From: Sulfurimonas lithotrophica
Lineage (GTDB): Bacteria > Campylobacterota > Campylobacteria > Campylobacterales > Sulfurimonadaceae
Assembly (NCBI RefSeq): GCF_009258225.1
Contig: NZ_CP043617.1
Coordinates: 1,054,001-1,118,000 of the forward strand
Direction: 5' to 3'
DNA: 64,000 bases
Position 1 is the stretch's first letter; each line of letters opens with the position of its first letter. The notes under the pieces are model-generated. The model was given only the letters and a program-made list of their open reading frames with translations. It was not told where the DNA came from and ran no database searches. Both the position numbers and the translations under genes were made by a program. This document shows positions 18,677 through 25,853 of this stretch, piece after piece.

Positions 18677-19411
18677 CTACTCGATTCTTTTAATTATAGG
18701 AGGATTACTCATAAAAGAACCTTTAAAAGCATAAGCACGCGTATCTTTTGCTTTGCCTTGTGCAAGTGGATGCAAAAAGTAAGATTGTTCTATACATTCG
18801 TCTGCATTGTAATTTCTATCGTGTAAAAAGACAACTTCTTTTCCAAGTTCTTTTGCTTTTATGGCAATATCTCTGGCATAGTTTTTTATGCCTATATGTT
18901 GAGGGTCATATTTATGTCCGACACCCATAAATACAAACTTGCCGGTTAATCTTATATTTGCAGCGTCTTGGTAGTTCATAGTTTTTTCAAAAAGAGTAAG
19001 TTGATCGGAGTTGTATAGGTCTAAATCAACTGCAAATTTATCTAAAATGGACGTAGTCTCAATATTTGCAAGATTAATATTAAAAAGATATTTAATCTCA
19101 ATAAGCTTACCCTTGTATTCTCTTTTTGTAGCTTGGTATAAAAGGTTTGACATATCGTCAAAGTTTAATTCTTCAAAGTCTCCGTTAAATTCATATCCCT
19201 GAGAAGCTAAAGAGCTGTTTGTGTTATAGCCTACAGGACTCATACAAGGGTTAAATAAAAATATAGTTCCCGCTACATGTTTTCTTTTCTTTTTTAGTTT
19301 TAGTTCCAAATCTTTTGTAGTTATTTTCTCATTGTCTTCATTTATATATATGTAGTGTTCAACTAAAAACTCATCATCAAATTTTGTATCAAATCTTCCA
19401 AAAATCTGCAT
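18677..19411 (-). CDS. Conserved hypothetical protein
   Basis: The family is not recognised. The 244-residue protein lacks a signal peptide and membrane helices. Two features stand out: an N-terminal half containing VAGTIFLFNPCMSPVGYNT, and a C-terminal half with KFVFMGVGHKYDPQH and GKEVVFLHDRNYN. The first faintly recalls the LMLNPS motif of DUF1643 proteins, and the alternation of beta strands and helices suggests an alpha/beta fold, but neither is strong enough to name it. It starts with ATG and lies upstream of the PAS-GGDEF gene in the same direction, and is divergent from the ElyC-like gene. Confidence 0.6.
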   Translation of the reverse strand: MQIFGRFDTKFDDEFLVEHYIYINEDNEKITTKDLELKLKKKRKHVAGTIFLFNPCMSPVGYNTNSSLASQGYEFNGDFEELNFDDMSNLLYQATKREYKGKLIEIKYLFNINLANIETTSILDKFAVDLDLYNSDQLTLFEKTMNYQDAANIRLTGKFVFMGVGHKYDPQHIGIKNYARDIAIKAKELGKEVVFLHDRNYNADECIEQSYFLHPLAQGKAKDTRAYAFKGSFMSNPPIIKRIE

Positions 19412-19463
19412 AAAATATACTCTCTTACTTATTATTAAATGAAATTATAGCTAAAATTCAAGC

Positions 19464-20210
19464 ATGGATTTTGGATTTATACTAAAAAAAACTATTACAT
19501 TTTTTGTTGAACCGATGGGATTAGTAGTAAGTATATTCGCTTTAGGCTTGTATTTTTTATATATACAAAAAAATAGATATGCAAAAATATCATTAAGTGC
19601 TTCTTTTGGCTTTTTAGTTCTTTTCTCTTATCCGCCTTTTTCAAATTTTTTACTCAAAAACTTAGAAAATAAATATGAAAATTATCAATATGATAAAAAT
19701 TTAAAGTATATACATGTCTTAGGCGGTGGACATAACTCTGACAACACACAACCTTTAAGTTCAAGACTCTCTGATGCTTCAACAAAAAGGGTGCTTGAGG
19801 GTATTATTATTCACAAAAATACTCCAGATTCAAAACTAATCTTTACAGGTCATAAAGGCAAGACAAATACACCAACAGCTGTTATGAATGCAAATTTGGC
19901 ATTGGTACTTGGAGTTGAAAAGAAAAATATAATCATAAATCCAAAAGCAAAAGATACTTATGAAGAAGCAGAGTTTTCAAAAACACTCGTGGGGAAAAAT
20001 AAATTTGTATTGGTTACATCTGCTACGCACATGCCAAGAGCTATGATGTTGTTTAAAAATAAAGGGATGAACCCTGTTGCTGCTCCGACTTACTTTAAAA
20101 AATCAGGGGAGTATGATTTTTTACAACTTCCCAGTACGACGAGTTTTGAAAGAAGTCGTATGGCTATACATGAATATTTAGGTATATTATGGACAAAGTT
20201 ACGTGGCTAA
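19464..20210 (+). CDS. DUF218 (ElyC/SanA/YdcF-like) membrane protein
   Basis: The 248-residue protein has two N-terminal membrane helices (about 15-32 and 42-60) followed by a DUF218 domain facing the periplasm. The domain shows YIHVLGGGHNSD, SRLSDASTKRVLEG, KLIFTGHKG, KDTYEEAEF and LVTSATHMPRAMMLF, the standard pattern of ElyC-like proteins. Escherichia coli ElyC affects peptidoglycan and lipid-carrier metabolism, but its exact reaction is not settled, so none is claimed here. Its end overlaps the GTG start of the AlkD-like gene by 8 bases. Further downstream comes a lytic transglycosylase gene in the same direction. Confidence 0.85.
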   Translation: MDFGFILKKTITFFVEPMGLVVSIFALGLYFLYIQKNRYAKISLSASFGFLVLFSYPPFSNFLLKNLENKYENYQYDKNLKYIHVLGGGHNSDNTQPLSSRLSDASTKRVLEGIIIHKNTPDSKLIFTGHKGKTNTPTAVMNANLALVLGVEKKNIIINPKAKDTYEEAEFSKTLVGKNKFVLVTSATHMPRAMMLFKNKGMNPVAAPTYFKKSGEYDFLQLPSTTSFERSRMAIHEYLGILWTKLRG

Positions 20211-21294
20211 GCTTTTAAAAGAACTATATAATAAACAATATATTGACTATCTGGCATCAAACATAGTAAAAAACTATAAAACATTTAAAACCGATAGTTT
20301 TAAAAAAGCTATTTTTTATAAAGGCTGGGAAGATTTAGAACTAAAACAAAGGATGAGGCATATTGCATCTACTCTTGGAGAGTACCTACCGAGTGAATAT
20401 ATAAAAGCTATAGATATTTTAGAAAAGACTTTTAAAGATGTTGATAGCAAATACGCTTTAGAAAATATGCTTTTTCAAGACTTTGTAGAGGTTTACGGTT
20501 TAGATGAGTTTGATACTTCTATGATGGCTTTAGAAACATTTACAGTTGGTTCCAGTAGTGAATTTGCCATAAGGCAGTTTATATTAAAATATCCAAAAAA
20601 AACAATGACTCAGATGCAAAAATGGGCTAAGAGTGAAAACGAACACGTAAGACGTTTGGCATCTGAAGGGTGCAGACCAAGACTTCCTTGGGCAATTGCA
20701 CTTCCTGAGTTTAAAAAAGATCCAAGTCAAGTTATAAAAATACTCGATGTTTTAAAAGATGATGAGAGTGAGTATGTTCGTAAAAGCGTTGCCAATAATT
20801 TAAATGATATCTCAAAAGACAATCCCGAGATTACAATAAATTTAGCTAAAAAATGGATAGGAAACTCTAAAAATACGGACAAGCTTTTAAAGCATGGATG
20901 CAGGACACTCCTAAAAGCATCAGAGGTAGATGCTTTAGAGATTTTTGGTATAAAAAAAGCAAAACATATTACGCTTGAAGCAATCTCGATACAAAAAAAA
21001 GTAGAGATGGGAAGTGAGTTGGAGTTTAGCTTTACAATTAACTCTAAAAAAAATTTAGGTTATTTAAGAGTTGAATACCAAATGGAATTTCTAAGACAGA
21101 ATAATAAATACTCAAAAAAGATGTTTAAAATTTGTGAAGGTGAATATTTGCAAAATAATAAAACTATTCAAAAAAGACACTCTTTTAAACCTATATCTAC
21201 TCGTAAGTATTATGCGGGAGTTCATAGGTTGCATCTGTATGTAAACGGAGAGATTTTTAAGTCCTTTGAATTTAAACTTGTTACAATTACATAA
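20203..21294 (+). CDS. DNA alkylation repair protein, AlkD/HEAT-like
   Basis: This 363-residue protein looks like an AlkC/AlkD-type DNA alkylation repair enzyme, a family of HEAT-like helical repeats that excises alkylated bases. Its N-terminal part carries YKGWEDLELKQRMRHI, and the middle contains EFAIRQFILKYP, EHVRRLASEGCRPRLPWA and SEYVRKSVANNLNDISKD, characteristic of the AlkC-like branch. About 100 C-terminal residues form a beta-rich domain (ISIQKKVEMGSELEFSF onward), also known in AlkC-like proteins. The start is GTG, overlapping the previous stop by 8 bases. Lesion specificity cannot be judged by eye. Confidence 0.85.
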   Translation: MAKLLKELYNKQYIDYLASNIVKNYKTFKTDSFKKAIFYKGWEDLELKQRMRHIASTLGEYLPSEYIKAIDILEKTFKDVDSKYALENMLFQDFVEVYGLDEFDTSMMALETFTVGSSSEFAIRQFILKYPKKTMTQMQKWAKSENEHVRRLASEGCRPRLPWAIALPEFKKDPSQVIKILDVLKDDESEYVRKSVANNLNDISKDNPEITINLAKKWIGNSKNTDKLLKHGCRTLLKASEVDALEIFGIKKAKHITLEAISIQKKVEMGSELEFSFTINSKKNLGYLRVEYQMEFLRQNNKYSKKMFKICEGEYLQNNKTIQKRHSFKPISTRKYYAGVHRLHLYVNGEIFKSFEFKLVTIT

Positions 21295-21308
21295 AAAAAA
21301 GAGTTGAT

Positions 21309-22463
21309 TTGCGTATATTTGTATTATTTGTTTTAGCATTAAGTTTTTTTGGTTGTAGTACTAAAGTGCCTTGTAATTGTAAATGTCCAAAATGCCCAAA
21401 AGACGAGAGTAAGGTTTTTGTATATAATGAACCTGAAATAACGGTTTATAAAGAGCCTCAACAACTCTCAAAAGCACAAGTATATTATAAAAAACAAGTG
21501 AGTTACGTTAGAAAAAAAGCAGCACCGTATTGGGGAGAAAAAGCTCAAGTTGCAGATAAATTTAACTACGTAAAATATGCAAAAGACTTTAAAGCACGTA
21601 CAATTATCAACTTCCAAAACGGTGTAATACGTGTAGAAACGACGGATACGGCTAATCCGTTAAGAACTTTAAAAGAAGTTATTGCAAGCACACTCTTAAA
21701 CACTCAAAATCCAGAAACAGTTGACTTGTTCTCAAGCAGGCATACTATTCATGTAGGTGAGCCTTTTTTATTTAACAGGGTCAAAGATCATGACGGTGAG
21801 CCAATTCGCTGGGTTTGGAGGGCAAACAGATATGCACAGCATCTTATAGACACTGGATTAAAAAAGGACGCGATAAAAACAAGTACAGGAGTAAAAAAGC
21901 GTTACTATGTTACTTTTAAAATGAAGCAAGATAACTACTCAAATAGTTCTGAGCTAAATTATGCATCCATAGTAAAAAAACAAGCAAAACGATTCGGACT
22001 TGAACCTGCTTTGATTTTTGCTCTTATTGAAACAGAAAGCCATTTTAACCAGTTCGCGACAAGTGCCATACCTGCTTATGGTCTGATGCAGGTAGTACCA
22101 CATTCAGCAGGACGAGATGCCTGGGAGTTTTTAACACAACGTCCGGGTCAACCCACTAGAAACTATCTTTTTGATGCAAGAAACAATATAGAGATGGGCA
22201 GTGCATATGTACACATACTTTTTAACCGTTATTTGTCTGATGTGAAAAATCCTGAAAATCGTGAGCTGTGTGTTATTGCAGCATATAATACCGGAAGCGG
22301 TAATGTTCTTAGAAGTTTTCATAAAAATAAAGATATTGCAGTATCTAAAATAAACAGACTATCTCCGGATGCACTCTACAAGCACTTAAGACAAAAACTA
22401 CCCTATAAAGAAACAAGAGACTACATCAAAAAAGTAACAAGTGCTAAAAAACACTATCTATAA
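21309..22463 (+). CDS. mltC: Membrane-bound lytic murein transglycosylase C-like lipoprotein
   Basis: This 384-residue lipoprotein should cleave peptidoglycan glycan strands to 1,6-anhydro ends. The lipobox LSFFGC ends the signal peptide at about residue 16. An MltC-type N-terminal domain (DUF3393) covers about residues 65-205, and the SLT catalytic domain follows with the glutamate in ALIETESHFN, then AYGLMQV and AAYNTGSGNV. Immediately behind the acylated cysteine is an unusual cluster, PCNCKCPKC, giving five cysteines within 16 residues. The start is TTG, the last of three tightly packed genes after ElyC-like and AlkD-like. It overlaps the convergent L,D-transpeptidase by 20 bases. Confidence 0.92.
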   Translation: MRIFVLFVLALSFFGCSTKVPCNCKCPKCPKDESKVFVYNEPEITVYKEPQQLSKAQVYYKKQVSYVRKKAAPYWGEKAQVADKFNYVKYAKDFKARTIINFQNGVIRVETTDTANPLRTLKEVIASTLLNTQNPETVDLFSSRHTIHVGEPFLFNRVKDHDGEPIRWVWRANRYAQHLIDTGLKKDAIKTSTGVKKRYYVTFKMKQDNYSNSSELNYASIVKKQAKRFGLEPALIFALIETESHFNQFATSAIPAYGLMQVVPHSAGRDAWEFLTQRPGQPTRNYLFDARNNIEMGSAYVHILFNRYLSDVKNPENRELCVIAAYNTGSGNVLRSFHKNKDIAVSKINRLSPDALYKHLRQKLPYKETRDYIKKVTSAKKHYL

Positions 22464-23250
22464 CTAAAACGTATTTACCTGCTAACTCATGGTTTTTTGG
22501 ATTTTGCGGTTCTGGTTCATATGGATGTAACCACTCTGTACCATTTAAAAGGTGTGCAAAAAAAACGAAGTTGTTATCCAAAAATCTATTTAGATTTTCA
22601 CTCATCCTTATGCATCCGTGAGATTGTACTCTGCCAAAGGTTTGCGTACCGCTGTGTGCATGCATGGCAAAGTTTAGTTTGCTTTTTATTAGTTTCCACT
22701 TTTTTTTGTCTTTTATTTTATTTCCGTCTTTATCAAATGAGTTGTATCTAACACTGTTTTGTTTTCCGAAATAAAATACAAATCTTCCTTTTTCTCCATA
22801 TGGTCTTGTTATATTGTCTTCTAAAAATTTTCCATCGGATCGCCAACCGCTTTTTATATCAAACAGTCCTACCGGACTTTTTATATAGTGGTCTTCACCT
22901 TTTTTAGTTTCTATCTCTCTGTCTATATCACCGCTTGATATAAAGTCAAATCCTATAGGGAAAAAATCTCTTTCACATTCATCCCATACTGTTAAAATAA
23001 GTACTTGCTTTGATAAATCTATAAGTGAAACGAACTGTGTGTATGTGAATTTGTCTTGTTCCATAAGCAAATATTCTTTTGCATTTTCAAAATAAGACTC
23101 GCTTAGTTTAAACTTTTTATCTCTGTCTTGAATATTTGATTTTAAAATAACTTTTTCATAAAAATCTTTTTTGATTTCTTCTAAGTCGTAAGCAAAAAGT
23201 TGTAGAAAAGTTGATGAAAGAAGTGTAGCTATTATAAATTTTAAAAGCAC
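22444..23250 (-). CDS. L,D-transpeptidase family protein (YkuD)
   Basis: The 268-residue exported protein carries a YkuD catalytic domain that acts on peptidoglycan stem peptides, either as an L,D-transpeptidase or as an L,D-carboxypeptidase of the Csd6/Pgp2 kind known in Campylobacterota. The N-terminus is a signal peptide ending near LFAYD. The catalytic motif HAHSGTQTFGRVQSHGCIRM, with its histidine and nucleophilic cysteine, is complete. The start is GTG, 7 bases after an AAGG ribosome binding site that lies inside a perfect 10-base-pair hairpin. Its 3' end overlaps the convergent mltC gene, another peptidoglycan enzyme. Confidence 0.88.
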   Translation of the reverse strand: MLLKFIIATLLSSTFLQLFAYDLEEIKKDFYEKVILKSNIQDRDKKFKLSESYFENAKEYLLMEQDKFTYTQFVSLIDLSKQVLILTVWDECERDFFPIGFDFISSGDIDREIETKKGEDHYIKSPVGLFDIKSGWRSDGKFLEDNITRPYGEKGRFVFYFGKQNSVRYNSFDKDGNKIKDKKKWKLIKSKLNFAMHAHSGTQTFGRVQSHGCIRMSENLNRFLDNNFVFFAHLLNGTEWLHPYEPEPQNPKNHELAGKYVLVIDSVF

Positions 23251-23279
23251 TCATAAACCTTGGTTGTTTAGGTTTATGA
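23251..23279 (-). promoter_or_regulatory. Hairpin covering the ribosome binding site of the L,D-transpeptidase gene
   Basis: On the minus strand TCATAAACCT pairs perfectly with AGGTTTATGA around a 9-base loop. The 3' arm contains the AGG of the ribosome binding site and ends directly against the GTG start codon. The hairpin could hide the site and limit translation; a terminator for the upstream CDGSH gene is less likely because no U-tract follows at once. Confidence 0.55.
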
Positions 23280-23300
23280 CAGCAATAAGCGTACCAATGA

Positions 23301-23570
23301 TTAAACTTTTTTACCTATGTCGCTATCGCTATAAAAACTATGAGTACCATCACAAAAAGGAAAGTTTTTACTTGCTTTGCATCTACATATAAGATATGGT
23401 TTAGTTTTTTCAACCACGAGCTTTTTCGGCAGGCATTTTGTTACTTCGTGACTTCCGTCGCAAAATACACCGTCTTTACTTCTTCCACATTGGCAAATAA
23501 GGTATTCTTTTCCGGCTTCAAGAGTTTCACCTTTTGGTTTGTTAAAAGCTACAATCGCTTCATCACACAT
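23301..23570 (-). CDS. CDGSH iron-sulfur domain protein with two domains
   Basis: The 89-residue soluble protein has two tandem CDGSH zinc-finger-like motifs that in this family each bind a redox-active [2Fe-2S] cluster through three cysteines and one histidine. The first is CQCGRSKDGVFCDGSH and the second CRCKASKNFPFCDGTH, both complete. Proteins of this size and arrangement are common in bacteria and are thought to act in electron transfer or cluster handling, but no specific partner is shown. It lies between a small membrane protein gene and the L,D-transpeptidase gene, all on the minus strand. Confidence 0.92.
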   Translation of the reverse strand: MCDEAIVAFNKPKGETLEAGKEYLICQCGRSKDGVFCDGSHEVTKCLPKKLVVEKTKPYLICRCKASKNFPFCDGTHSFYSDSDIGKKV

Positions 23571-23580
23571 TTTAAACCCC

Positions 23581-23763
23581 TTATCTAAGTAAGTTTTTTT
23601 TCATAAAGATATAAAAAAATGCTAAAAAAGGAACAAATATAACTCCGATAGTCCAAAAAACTTTTGCTTTTTTATCGACAAATTCACTTCTTAATATAGA
23701 AAAAATAGTATAAACCCAAAATACGACGAACAGTAAAAAGATTGTTATAGTAACATTACTCAT
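23581..23763 (-). CDS. Small membrane protein, PLDc_N-like
   Basis: This 60-residue protein has two membrane helices separated by a short charged loop, with SEFVDKKAKVFWTIGVIFVPFLAFF as the core of the match to the phospholipase D N-terminal (PLDc_N) small membrane protein type. Such proteins usually occur alone, without the catalytic PLD domain, and their role is unknown. A strong AAGGAG ribosome binding site precedes the ATG, which supports translation. It is followed after 10 bases by the CDGSH gene. Confidence 0.75.
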   Translation of the reverse strand: MSNVTITIFLLFVVFWVYTIFSILRSEFVDKKAKVFWTIGVIFVPFLAFFYIFMKKNLLR

Positions 23764-23846
23764 AACTTACTCCTTGTATTTTTTAATATATCTACCATTG
23801 TAATATTTATTAAATTAAACGACTTATAATTATAATAACTAATATT

Positions 23847-24362
23847 TTATTTTAGATTTTTTTTGTATTTATTTGAATAATGTGTAGCACTTACTATATC
23901 GCCGATTATAGCTTTATGGTATAGGTATGGTCTTTTTATATTTCTAATCACGTAACGACCGCCCGAAGTAGTTACCACCTCTAAAGTTCCTATGTCTATA
24001 ATATCTTTTAGGGTTTGGTTGATAGGTTTTATATATATGCTTCTGATATCTTCTAGGTTTATGGGAAAAATCTCTTTTACCTTATGACCCTTTAGTATGA
24101 TAAGTCTTTTCTCAGTTAGCAGGCAGTGGTATGATTTTTTCTCTTTTATCTCTTGCATATTAACAAAAAAAGTACGTATAACCAAAACTGCACCGATAAC
24201 GCCTATTTCATACTCGTAACCTATAAAAAGAAGTGCAAATCCCAGTAGGTACAACAAGGCTATAGAAGTGTAAAAAGTGATTGATATATCTGCTTTTGCA
24301 AGTACGGATTCGTCTTTATGAAGAATTTTATCGATGTTGTTCATAGATACCTCTTTGAACAA
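23847..24362 (-). CDS. Membrane protein with bacterial PH-like (YdbT/bPH2) domain
   Basis: The 171-residue protein has two adjacent membrane helices (about residues 30-48 and 52-68), then a soluble beta-rich domain with CLLTEKRLIILKGHKVKEIFPINLEDI, which matches bacterial pleckstrin-homology-like domains such as bPH2. Such proteins are widespread and mostly uncharacterised. An alternative ATG at codon 7 (MNNIDK, 24344) is equally possible and would shorten it to 165 residues. It is divergent from the CopD-like gene, with the promoter region between them. Confidence 0.75.
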   Translation of the reverse strand: MFKEVSMNNIDKILHKDESVLAKADISITFYTSIALLYLLGFALLFIGYEYEIGVIGAVLVIRTFFVNMQEIKEKKSYHCLLTEKRLIILKGHKVKEIFPINLEDIRSIYIKPINQTLKDIIDIGTLEVVTTSGGRYVIRNIKRPYLYHKAIIGDIVSATHYSNKYKKNLK

Positions 24363-24411
24363 TATTGTATCAAAACTTTCAAGTGAGTATATGAAATTTA
24401 TACTATTTATG

Positions 24412-24440
24412 TATAATCACTGCAATTTTTTAACAGGAGA
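24412..24440 (+). promoter_or_regulatory. Promoter -10 box and ribosome binding site of the CopD-like gene
   Basis: TATAAT at 24412-24417 and AGGAGA at 24435-24440 precede the ATG at 24446 with normal spacing. No -35 consensus is visible. Confidence 0.6.
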
Positions 24441-24445
24441 GATTT

Positions 24446-24889
24446 ATGGAAGCAGTTTATCCGTATGCTCATATTATTCATTTGATTTTGGCGATTATGT
24501 TTTTGGGGTATGTATTTAGTGATTTGGCAGTTATATCTACACTTAAAGGTAAGTTCTCTAAAGAAACACAGCAAGAGATAAACCAAACACTAGGAAAAAG
24601 AAGCTTTAAAATTTTTCCGCTGACTCTTTTGTTTTTAATCCTTACAGGCGGAATGATGATGTCAAGATACATCAACTCAGATGCAGGTTTTTTTGAGACG
24701 GATCTTCAAAAAATCCTAATGTTTAAAATAGCCTTGGTCTTAGTTATAGCTGCAGGCGTACTCTCAAACCTATATGTAAAACTAACAAAAGGCAAAAAAA
24801 GCAACTTCATGGAAAACCACTTTCATAAGCTGGTAATTGTTCTAGGTGTTTTAATAGTTGTATCTGCTAAATGGATGTTTTTGGTTTAG
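24446..24889 (+). CDS. Four-helix membrane protein, CopD-like
   Basis: This 147-residue protein consists almost wholly of four hydrophobic segments with conserved histidines near the membrane faces (YAHIIHLILAIMFLG, and FHKLVIVLG near the end). This arrangement fits the CopD/DUF2269-like family of small membrane proteins, some of which bind heme or are linked with copper. Neither ligand nor substrate can be shown from sequence. The gene has a clear promoter and ribosome binding site and is transcribed alone; the next gene is convergent, 9 bases beyond its stop. Confidence 0.65.
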   Translation: MEAVYPYAHIIHLILAIMFLGYVFSDLAVISTLKGKFSKETQQEINQTLGKRSFKIFPLTLLFLILTGGMMMSRYINSDAGFFETDLQKILMFKIALVLVIAAGVLSNLYVKLTKGKKSNFMENHFHKLVIVLGVLIVVSAKWMFLV

Positions 24890-24898
24890 TTAATACTA

Positions 24899-25171
24899 CT
24901 AATCCGTACCAATAGCAACAATTGATTCCACATTATTGAAGTTTATTATCAATTTATGGTCATCCTGAGCAGCACTTAATTTATTTCTATCAAAAGAAAA
25001 TTTATAGACAGATTGCTTATTGTTTTTATTGTACTTTTCGTATTCCTTTAGTAGCTTTTCCTTATATTTATTTTTATCTTCTTTATGATTTGTTATATCT
25101 ATAATCAAACCAGATTTTAGATAAATTTTTATATTCCATATGCTTCCACTTTTTATTTCTTTTTTTGACAT
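24899..25171 (-). CDS. Small hypothetical protein
   Basis: The 90-residue protein is not recognised. It is lysine-rich, with no signal peptide, and looks like a small beta-rich fold (IWNIKIYLKSGLIIDIT at the start, HKLIINFNNVESIVAIGTD at the end) around a charged helix. The ATG has an AAGGA ribosome binding site at normal distance, which supports it as a real gene. It lies in an AT-rich pocket together with the DUF3465 gene and a gap of 269 bases, the least densely coded part of the window. That suggests an accessory locus. Confidence 0.55.
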   Translation of the reverse strand: MSKKEIKSGSIWNIKIYLKSGLIIDITNHKEDKNKYKEKLLKEYEKYNKNNKQSVYKFSFDRNKLSAAQDDHKLIINFNNVESIVAIGTD

Positions 25172-25440
25172 TTTTAATCCTTTGTGTTGAGTGGTTTTTA
25201 TAGATTAACTATTTATTCAAAGAATATTATATACAAAATAGCCGAATATATTCAAATATATGAACATATAAAAATATTGACGATTAAATTATTAAAAATG
25301 TCATGTTTTTGCTGATTTTGTATATTTTTTTAAAACTCCATACACTCTTAAATATCTCTTGTATTTCTATTGTTAGTATCACTTTGTTTGTTTAAAGTTA
25401 GAAAAAAATAGAAATTTAGTTACATAAATAGATGTAAGTA

Positions 25441-25779
25441 CTATTGATACCTTTTACCATTATATTCCAACCAACCATCACTATGACGTTTTTGCGGGTC
25501 ATGATGTGTCCAATGAACAACACCACCTTTTGCATTGTTTTCGTACTCACCACAAAAATCTATTAAATCACCTTTTTGAAGTGAATGAATTTTTGGTGCT
25601 AAATCAATATTATGAGCAATTAATAATGTTCTTCCGGATGGTTCTTTTATTATAAATCTTTGATGCCGACTACCTTTGTTGTCATCACTAAGTAATCTAA
25701 TTACAGTTCCAGAACCACACATTAGTGTTCCAGCAAATAATTCAAGACTCATAACGAGTACTAATAATATTTTTTTCAT
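25441..25779 (-). CDS. Secreted DUF3465 family protein
   Basis: The 112-residue protein has a signal peptide (MKKILLVLVMSLELFAG) and a mature domain matching DUF3465. The signature GGVVHWTHHDPQKRHSDGWLEYNGKRYQ region at the C-terminus carries several conserved histidines and an aspartate. The domain resembles small OB-like or nuclease-like secreted proteins, but no activity is established. A GGAG ribosome binding site precedes the ATG. Family members are scattered among proteobacteria, so horizontal acquisition is possible. It is preceded by a gap of 269 bases in which no gene, RNA or repeat was recognised. Confidence 0.75.
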   Translation of the reverse strand: MKKILLVLVMSLELFAGTLMCGSGTVIRLLSDDNKGSRHQRFIIKEPSGRTLLIAHNIDLAPKIHSLQKGDLIDFCGEYENNAKGGVVHWTHHDPQKRHSDGWLEYNGKRYQ

Positions 25780-25853
25780 TTAAACTCCAGTTTTATTTTT
25801 CCATATAACGTTTAAAATGAGCAATCAAAAAGCCATCCGCGTGTTTTTTATAT

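Noticed and set aside
25172-25440. Possible RNA gene or attachment site in the 269-base gap
   Set aside because: No tRNA-like arms, no inverted or direct repeats and no terminator were seen; the gap is merely AT-rich.
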